Origin: Bacillota bacterium
GTDB lineage: Bacteria; Bacillota; Clostridia; Oscillospirales; Acutalibacteraceae
Assembly: GCA_023418995.1 (NCBI GenBank)
Contig: JAEZYP010000023.1
Location: 1-42,951 of the forward strand
Direction of reading: 5' to 3'
DNA length: 42,951 nt
The stretch's first letter is position 1. Each line of letters opens with the position of its first letter. Under the pieces are notes generated by a model that did not search any database, was not told the origin of the DNA, and saw only the letters and a program-made list of their open reading frames with translations. Below are positions 40,349-42,951 of the stretch, piece after piece. The translations under genes were made by a program, and so were the position numbers.

Positions 40349-42694
40349 ATGAAAAAGGCTATGAACTCTTTTCTTGCATTATTCCTTTCAGCTGTTATCC
40401 TACTCGGCGGGTCCGACGTTAGCACATTTGCCGACGCGAAATCCGCGCCGGCAACAAAAAAGCTGGAGGTTTCCGCGCAGGAGATGAGCGACGATGTCTG
40501 CAAGGTACTTGTCAAGACCGTCCCGTCGCCCGCGTTCGGCACCTTCGCCGGAGAGTGGACGGTTCTGGCGCTCGCCCGCTCCAACTATGACGTTCCAAAA
40601 AACTACTATACAACCTATTACAACAATGTGGTAAACACGGTAAAGGAAGCACAGGGAAAGCTTTCGACAAACAAATACACCGAATATTCCAGGGCAATTC
40701 TGGGTCTGACCTCGATCGGGCGCGACCCCAGAAATGTAGGCGGATACAACCTGATTAACCCGCTCGCCGACTTTGACAGTGTAAAAAAACAGGGAATCAA
40801 CGGACCGATTTTCGCTTTGCTTGCCCTTGACTCCTATGAATACGAAATGCCGGAGCTTACGGGAAAGGGTACACAGAATTCCCGGGACTCGATGATTGAC
40901 TATATTTTGTCCAAAGAAATACAAGATGGCGGCTGGGCGCTCACCGGAAAAAATCCGGACCCCGATATTACCGCAATGGCTTTGCAGGCTTTAGCAAAAT
41001 ACAAAAACAAGTCCGAGGTTTCCGGTGCCATTGACCGGGGAATCGAAGTGCTTTCCAAGCTGCAAAAAAGCGACGGCGGCTACTCGAGCTGGGGTTCTGT
41101 GAACGCGGAAAGCATCGCACAGGTAATTGTCGCGCTGGCCGAGCTTGGAATCGACCCCAAAACAGATCAGCGCTTTATCCAGCCGGACGGCAGCTGGCTT
41201 CTTTCCGCTTTGGCGAAATTCTACGTTCCCGGAAAGGGCTTTAAGCATATTTTAAGCAGCAGCGTAGACGGGATGGCCACGGATCAATGCGCCTACGCGC
41301 TCGCCGCTTATAACCGGGGCGGACTTTACGATATGACCGACGTCAGCCCGGCTGAGCTGGAAATTACCGATTTTGCAGAGTTGACCGTAAAGAGCCGAAC
41401 TGTAAAATACGGCACTGATCAAAATTCCTTAAACCTCCCCTCCTCCCTGTCCGCTACGGTCAATAGAAAAAAGGAAACAATCAGCGGAATCACCTGGCAA
41501 TCCGAACCGGACTACGATGCTCAGTCCCCTGGCGTCTATGCATTTACCGCCGTACTGCCAATCGGCAATTATACGATTGCCGGCAAAGCGGAGCTCCCAA
41601 AAATTCAGGTAACCGTCGCGGCACAGAACGGTTCCGGAGGGTCCTCTTCCGGGAGTGGCACAAGCAGCGTCGGTAAGGGCACCAAGACAGAGGTTTCTTT
41701 GAACCCGGACGAAGCGCCGGTTGTCACTGGTACCACGGCAGCGATAACCACTACCGTTCAAGACGATATCACTTCCGTTATTTCGGGCGCGACAGCCGAA
41801 AAACCGGAAAAAATCACAATTTCACCGCCGACAGCTTCTATTCTGGAACAGCTGAAAAACACAGGCGTAAAAACAGCGTCCTTGCTTATAAAAGCACCCA
41901 AAGCCGTAACCGGCAACACCAATCCAAACGTAAAAATTGAAATCAGTCTTGACTCGTCCGTTTTACAGGCAGCCAAGGATTCCCAAAAGGATATCTCCCT
42001 TTCCGTTGTAACTTCCGATACCGGAAAAGAGGTATACGCCTGGAGCTTTACTGGCGCGGCACTGAAGCAGTCCGTCACCGCCGTTACCAAATTGAATCTA
42101 GCGCTGGATATTGCACAGGTGAAAAGCGACGCAACCGCAAACGGGGTTGTTTCCGCCGCAGCGGCAAGCACAAGCCCTTCCGGTGTGCTGCTGCGGTTCG
42201 GCGGCAGCGGTTTGCTTCCGGGTGCGGCTCAGCTTAAAATCCATGTTGGCGGGCAGGAGGGCTGTGCTCCCGGTTCAAAGCTATATCTGTATCGTTTAAA
42301 CGATGCCGCCAAGACGCTTGAAAAAATGCCAAAATGCGAGTATACGGTGAATACCGACGGATATCTTACGCTCACGCTTACACAGTGCTCCGACTATGTT
42401 CTGCTCCCGAAACCCGCGTCAAATCCGTATCCCGTGGAATCAGACACAGTATTTCCAACCGGAATTAAATCGGGAAGAACCTATACCTTTGCTATAACGG
42501 TAACCGGCAGCGCTGTTCCTGCCTTGACAGTAGGAGACCAAAAGGCTTTCAGCAGCACCGTTAAGCGCGTTGGCAACAAATATTACTTCAGCGTAAAGGC
42601 AGTTGGGGCTCCGGGCGCAATGACGGCTGTTTACAGCACATTTAAGGGTCAGAAGCCGGTTATATTGTCTTACGTCGTCATTGAAAGAACTTAA
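40349..42694 (+). CDS. Secreted alpha/alpha-barrel (intrinsic-factor-like) protein
   Basis: The 781-residue protein has a signal peptide (about residues 1-30). Residues about 45-330 show repeated helical motifs of the terpenoid-cyclase/prenyltransferase-like alpha/alpha barrel (DGGWALTGKNPDPDITAMALQAL; SDGGYSSWG). This is the fold of the alpha domain of intrinsic factor and transcobalamin. No cyclase DxDD or DCTAE motif is evident, so it is probably a binding domain. An Ig-like domain (about 338-425) and a Gly/Ser linker follow. Residues about 452-781 are homologous along their length to the C-terminal module of the first gene, including the two Cys. AGGAGG lies just upstream. Proposed role: corrinoid binding outside the cell, with the DUF4430 proteins. 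Confidence 0.88.
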   Translation: MKKAMNSFLALFLSAVILLGGSDVSTFADAKSAPATKKLEVSAQEMSDDVCKVLVKTVPSPAFGTFAGEWTVLALARSNYDVPKNYYTTYYNNVVNTVKEAQGKLSTNKYTEYSRAILGLTSIGRDPRNVGGYNLINPLADFDSVKKQGINGPIFALLALDSYEYEMPELTGKGTQNSRDSMIDYILSKEIQDGGWALTGKNPDPDITAMALQALAKYKNKSEVSGAIDRGIEVLSKLQKSDGGYSSWGSVNAESIAQVIVALAELGIDPKTDQRFIQPDGSWLLSALAKFYVPGKGFKHILSSSVDGMATDQCAYALAAYNRGGLYDMTDVSPAELEITDFAELTVKSRTVKYGTDQNSLNLPSSLSATVNRKKETISGITWQSEPDYDAQSPGVYAFTAVLPIGNYTIAGKAELPKIQVTVAAQNGSGGSSSGSGTSSVGKGTKTEVSLNPDEAPVVTGTTAAITTTVQDDITSVISGATAEKPEKITISPPTASILEQLKNTGVKTASLLIKAPKAVTGNTNPNVKIEISLDSSVLQAAKDSQKDISLSVVTSDTGKEVYAWSFTGAALKQSVTAVTKLNLALDIAQVKSDATANGVVSAAAASTSPSGVLLRFGGSGLLPGAAQLKIHVGGQEGCAPGSKLYLYRLNDAAKTLEKMPKCEYTVNTDGYLTLTLTQCSDYVLLPKPASNPYPVESDTVFPTGIKSGRTYTFAITVTGSAVPALTVGDQKAFSSTVKRVGNKYYFSVKAVGAPGAMTAVYSTFKGQKPVILSYVVIERT

Positions 42695-42768
42695 CGATCG
42701 ATTCTGCTGAGAAGGCGGCTACAGATGCTCCCGCCTTTGCAAACAGCGAGGTTCGCTCTGTATGTACG

Positions 42769-42825
42769 AAAAAGCCAGAAATTCCATTCCTGTAAGGGAA
42801 AATGGAATTTCTGGCTTTTTCTTGA
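42769..42825 (+). terminator. Terminator at the end of the corrinoid uptake operon
   Basis: A 20-bp perfect stem (starting AAAAAGCCAGAAATTCCATT) with a 12-nt loop ends in TTTTT. It lies 75 nt after the last gene and may also serve the convergent gene at the window edge. Confidence 0.9.
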
Positions 42826-42852
42826 GGAAGTTATGAAAAGTGTTAAGGAAAA

Positions 42853-42951
42853 TCAAGCAAAGGGATTCTCGTTGTGGTAAAGAAGGCTCTTGGGGCGGTT
42901 GAATTCGATGTCCTCCACGCCAAGGTAATCGAGCAGGGTGTACAGCGCCTT
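42853..42951 (-). CDS. 3' end of an unidentified gene (partial)
   Basis: The minus strand holds the last 32 codons of an open frame running off the right edge, ending LYHNENPFA and stop. The stretch LDYLGVEDIEFNRPKS is well structured but I do not recognise the family. It converges on the corrinoid operon terminator. Confidence 0.55.
   Translation of the reverse strand, partial: KALYTLLDYLGVEDIEFNRPKSLLYHNENPFA

Noticed and set aside
1..42951. tRNA genes, rRNA or CRISPR arrays
   Set aside because: No tRNA T-loop/anticodon pattern and no regularly spaced direct repeats were noticed in reading either strand.

Overview
The window looks like a chromosomal segment of a moderate-GC, probably spore-forming member of the Clostridia (my guess is Oscillospirales/Ruminococcaceae-like). 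The grounds are strong AGGAGG ribosome binding sites, frequent TTG/GTG starts, three T-box leaders, an adenosylcobalamin riboswitch, a SpoVB-type flippase and clostridial secreted-protein architectures. The species cannot be told from the sequence alone.

Layout. (1) 1-12.2 kb: an acyl carrier protein (acpP), a fused shikimate dehydrogenase-shikimate kinase (aroE-aroK), a PAS-GGDEF diguanylate cyclase, and then an aromatic amino acid operon aroF-tyrA-aroB-aroA-aroC-pheA. The operon is preceded by a sigma-A promoter, a short leader peptide rich in Phe and Tyr codons and an intrinsic terminator, which together look like a transcription attenuator. A GNAT acetyltransferase, a tiny Cys-rich protein and prmA follow on the minus strand. 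(2) 12.2-15.3 kb: a SpoVB-like flippase, an AT-rich methyltransferase and a CmpB-type membrane protein. (3) 15.3-19.5 kb, minus strand: ilvB-ilvN-ilvA-ridA under a T-box whose specifier reads ATC (Ile). (4) 19.7-21.8 kb: cstA with its own T-box and a perfect 18-bp palindrome between -35 and -10. (5) 22-26.4 kb, minus strand: a P-type ATPase whose ion-site motifs resemble Na+/K+-ATPases, followed by two RCK/TrkA-type proteins. A MITE-like element of about 155 bp sits in its leader. (6) 26.7-33.4 kb, minus strand: a complete trpEGDCFBA operon under a Trp (TGG) T-box.

(7) 33.5-42.8 kb is the most unusual region. A promoter, a cobalamin riboswitch and a terminator lead into six genes: a secreted DUF4430 protein, a DUF4430 lipoprotein, EcfT, a double-ATPase EcfA, an ECF S component, and a secreted protein with a terpenoid-cyclase-like alpha/alpha barrel. 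DUF4430 and the alpha/alpha barrel resemble the beta and alpha domains of animal intrinsic factor and transcobalamin. The locus is therefore best read as a corrinoid capture and uptake system in which an intrinsic-factor-like architecture is split over separate surface proteins that feed an ECF transporter.

Together the genes supply chorismate, Phe, Tyr and Trp and part of Ile/Val synthesis, with RNA-based control in nearly every operon, plus cation homeostasis and vitamin B12 uptake. A partial minus-strand gene enters at the right edge. No tRNA, rRNA or CRISPR array was seen.
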